From the NCBI GenBank assembly GCA_965368335.1, contig CBDUMN010000139.1, positions 1-6,660 on the forward strand: a DNA stretch of 6,660 nt, read 5' to 3'. Positions 5,738 through 6,660 of the stretch are shown here, in pieces; the stretch's first letter is position 1, and each line of letters starts with the position of its first letter. The notes beneath the pieces were generated by a model that was not told where the DNA came from, did not search any database, and worked only from the letters and a program-made list of their open reading frames with translations. The DNA comes from CBDUMN01 sp965368335. Lineage in GTDB: Bacteria > Pseudomonadota > Alphaproteobacteria > Rhodospirillales > JAPHRK01. A program made the position numbers and the translations under genes.

Positions 5738-6659
5738 AGACTTTCTCATAGCGGTTAGAACAGGAAACGCTCAATTCAATTCCAGGCATGCTTTGCCTTA
5801 GCGTAGCGGCGACGCCGTCAGCCCCGCCATGTTCATGGGAAACACGGCCATAGAAGCAAGAATAGTTCTTGGCTAACACCGCCGGATCGACAACCCCCGA
5901 AGCCTGACGGGCCTCACCGCGATAGTCGAGATACGCCACTTCATTTTTCGGCAGAAGCTTCGTCAGCCGATCCGAAAAGCTTTCTTGCACCAAAAGATTC
6001 CCATAAATCATCGCAAAGGATTGATTGGAGGCAAAGAGCCCAAAGACTTTGAGGCACTGACTAAAACGGCTGTCGTTGAGCGCCAGAGCCTGTTCGTTCT
6101 TGGTCGCCAACTCCCGGTGCACCTTCATGGCGCTGGGCGCTCTGGAAACCATCAGGGCGACAATCAGGAAAACGAAAACCCGGAACGACCAAACCCGCGC
6201 TTTCTCGCTCCACAATTCCAACCGCCTAAAGACAAGATAGGTTAGCCCCAGAGAAAGACCGCTCAGCGCCAAAGCCGAAACGATGTAATGGGCGCTCGGA
6301 TGCTTGGCGACCAGAGCGATTTGGGCGAATTGCGCCAAAGTAACGCCACCCAGAGCCTTAATTTCCAAAGCCGGGTAATCCGCAATTTTGTCTCGGCGAC
6401 GATGCGCAACGACGATGGCCGTCATTGCAGCGAGTATGGGGACAAAGGTAATGGGACGGCTTAGAAGCTTGTAAAGGCTCTTGGGGTAAGCGGCGAAGTC
6501 GATCACCGTGACCGCGCCGCCACCATAAGCGCCGCTGCCCATCGCAACCTTGAAAATCCAACCGGCGAACTGTTCGAACTGGAACAAGGTCGGCAGGGCA
6601 AAGAGCGCGAACCCGGCGGCACAGGCCAAGCCATACTGAAACAGCGGCCGCAGCCCCCA
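5697..6659 (-). CDS. Polytopic membrane protein, C-terminal part (5' end outside window), possibly GT-C-like
   Basis: The frame is open to the right edge and ends at TAA 5699-5697, giving 320 visible residues. Seen, counted from the edge: about five hydrophobic segments (near 6-28, 70-86, 103-119, 124-144 and 157-172), then a soluble tail of about 150 residues containing four cysteines (202, 268, 300, 314) that could form disulfides if it is periplasmic. The motif KHPSAHYIVSALAL at 119-132 resembles the loop-plus-helix seen in many membrane glycosyltransferases of the GT39/ArnT kind (pattern K/RHP..HY..PA), and multi-span plus C-terminal soluble domain is the usual GT-C layout. The catalytic N-terminal loop, which would carry the acidic residues, is outside the window, so the assignment is tentative. 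A TTG at 6629 is in frame but hydrophobic coding sequence continues upstream, so it is not the start. No neighbour of known glycan function is visible. Confidence 0.75.
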   Translation of the reverse strand, partial: WGLRPLFQYGLACAAGFALFALPTLFQFEQFAGWIFKVAMGSGAYGGGAVTVIDFAAYPKSLYKLLSRPITFVPILAAMTAIVVAHRRRDKIADYPALEIKALGGVTLAQFAQIALVAKHPSAHYIVSALALSGLSLGLTYLVFRRLELWSEKARVWSFRVFVFLIVALMVSRAPSAMKVHRELATKNEQALALNDSRFSQCLKVFGLFASNQSFAMIYGNLLVQESFSDRLTKLLPKNEVAYLDYRGEARQASGVVDPAVLAKNYSCFYGRVSHEHGGADGVAATLRQSMPGIELSVSCSNRYEKVFTAGVDCQGRLLD

Positions 6660-6660
6660 T

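Noticed and set aside
5306..5749. 147-codon open frame on the minus strand
   Set aside because: Antisense to msrQ, whose conserved motifs and histidines are clear in the plus-strand frame.

Overview
The window looks like ordinary chromosomal DNA from a moderately GC-rich alphaproteobacterium. My inference is Rhodospirillales or a near relative, based on the gene types (a large AsmA-family protein, an RHH_4-type ribbon-helix-helix protein, a GC-leaning codon pattern with AT-rich spacers). I saw no insertion sequence, tRNA, rRNA, CRISPR array or phage gene.

Layout: (1) 2-403 (+) is the C-terminal two thirds of a LysE/RhtB-family exporter, cut by the left edge. Its stop codon overlaps the start of a 73-residue ribbon-helix-helix protein at 400-621 (+) by 4 bases. 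(2) After an AT-rich gap, 727-1131 (+) encodes a stand-alone response-regulator receiver domain. (3) It converges on, and overlaps by 32 bases, a large AsmA-family envelope protein of about 1163 residues on the minus strand (1100-4591). That gene has a recognisable promoter at 4651-4679, with a perfect 13-base palindrome over the -35 box. (4) The divergent intergenic region, about 4592-4972, is AT-rich. It contains several potential RNA hairpins on the plus strand and a good plus-strand intrinsic terminator at 4921-4946, although no plus-strand gene lies just upstream. This suggests an unannotated small RNA or an attenuated leader. (5) A very small single-span membrane protein ORF (4988-5095, +) is followed 30 bases later by msrQ (5126-5737, +), the heme-binding membrane subunit of the MsrPQ periplasmic methionine sulfoxide reductase. 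No msrP is adjacent on either side. (6) msrQ overlaps by 41 bases the 3' end of a convergent minus-strand gene, 5697-6659, cut by the right edge. It encodes a polytopic membrane protein with a soluble C-terminal domain, possibly related to GT-C glycosyltransferases.

Several genes concern the cell envelope: an amino-acid/metabolite exporter, an AsmA-like protein linked to the outer membrane or lipid transport, periplasmic protein repair, and an unidentified membrane protein. They are split among several transcription units, and nothing shows that they form one pathway. The parts most worth a second look are the structured, terminator-bearing intergenic region and the tiny membrane ORF coupled to an orphan msrQ. 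I found no convincing new multi-gene system.
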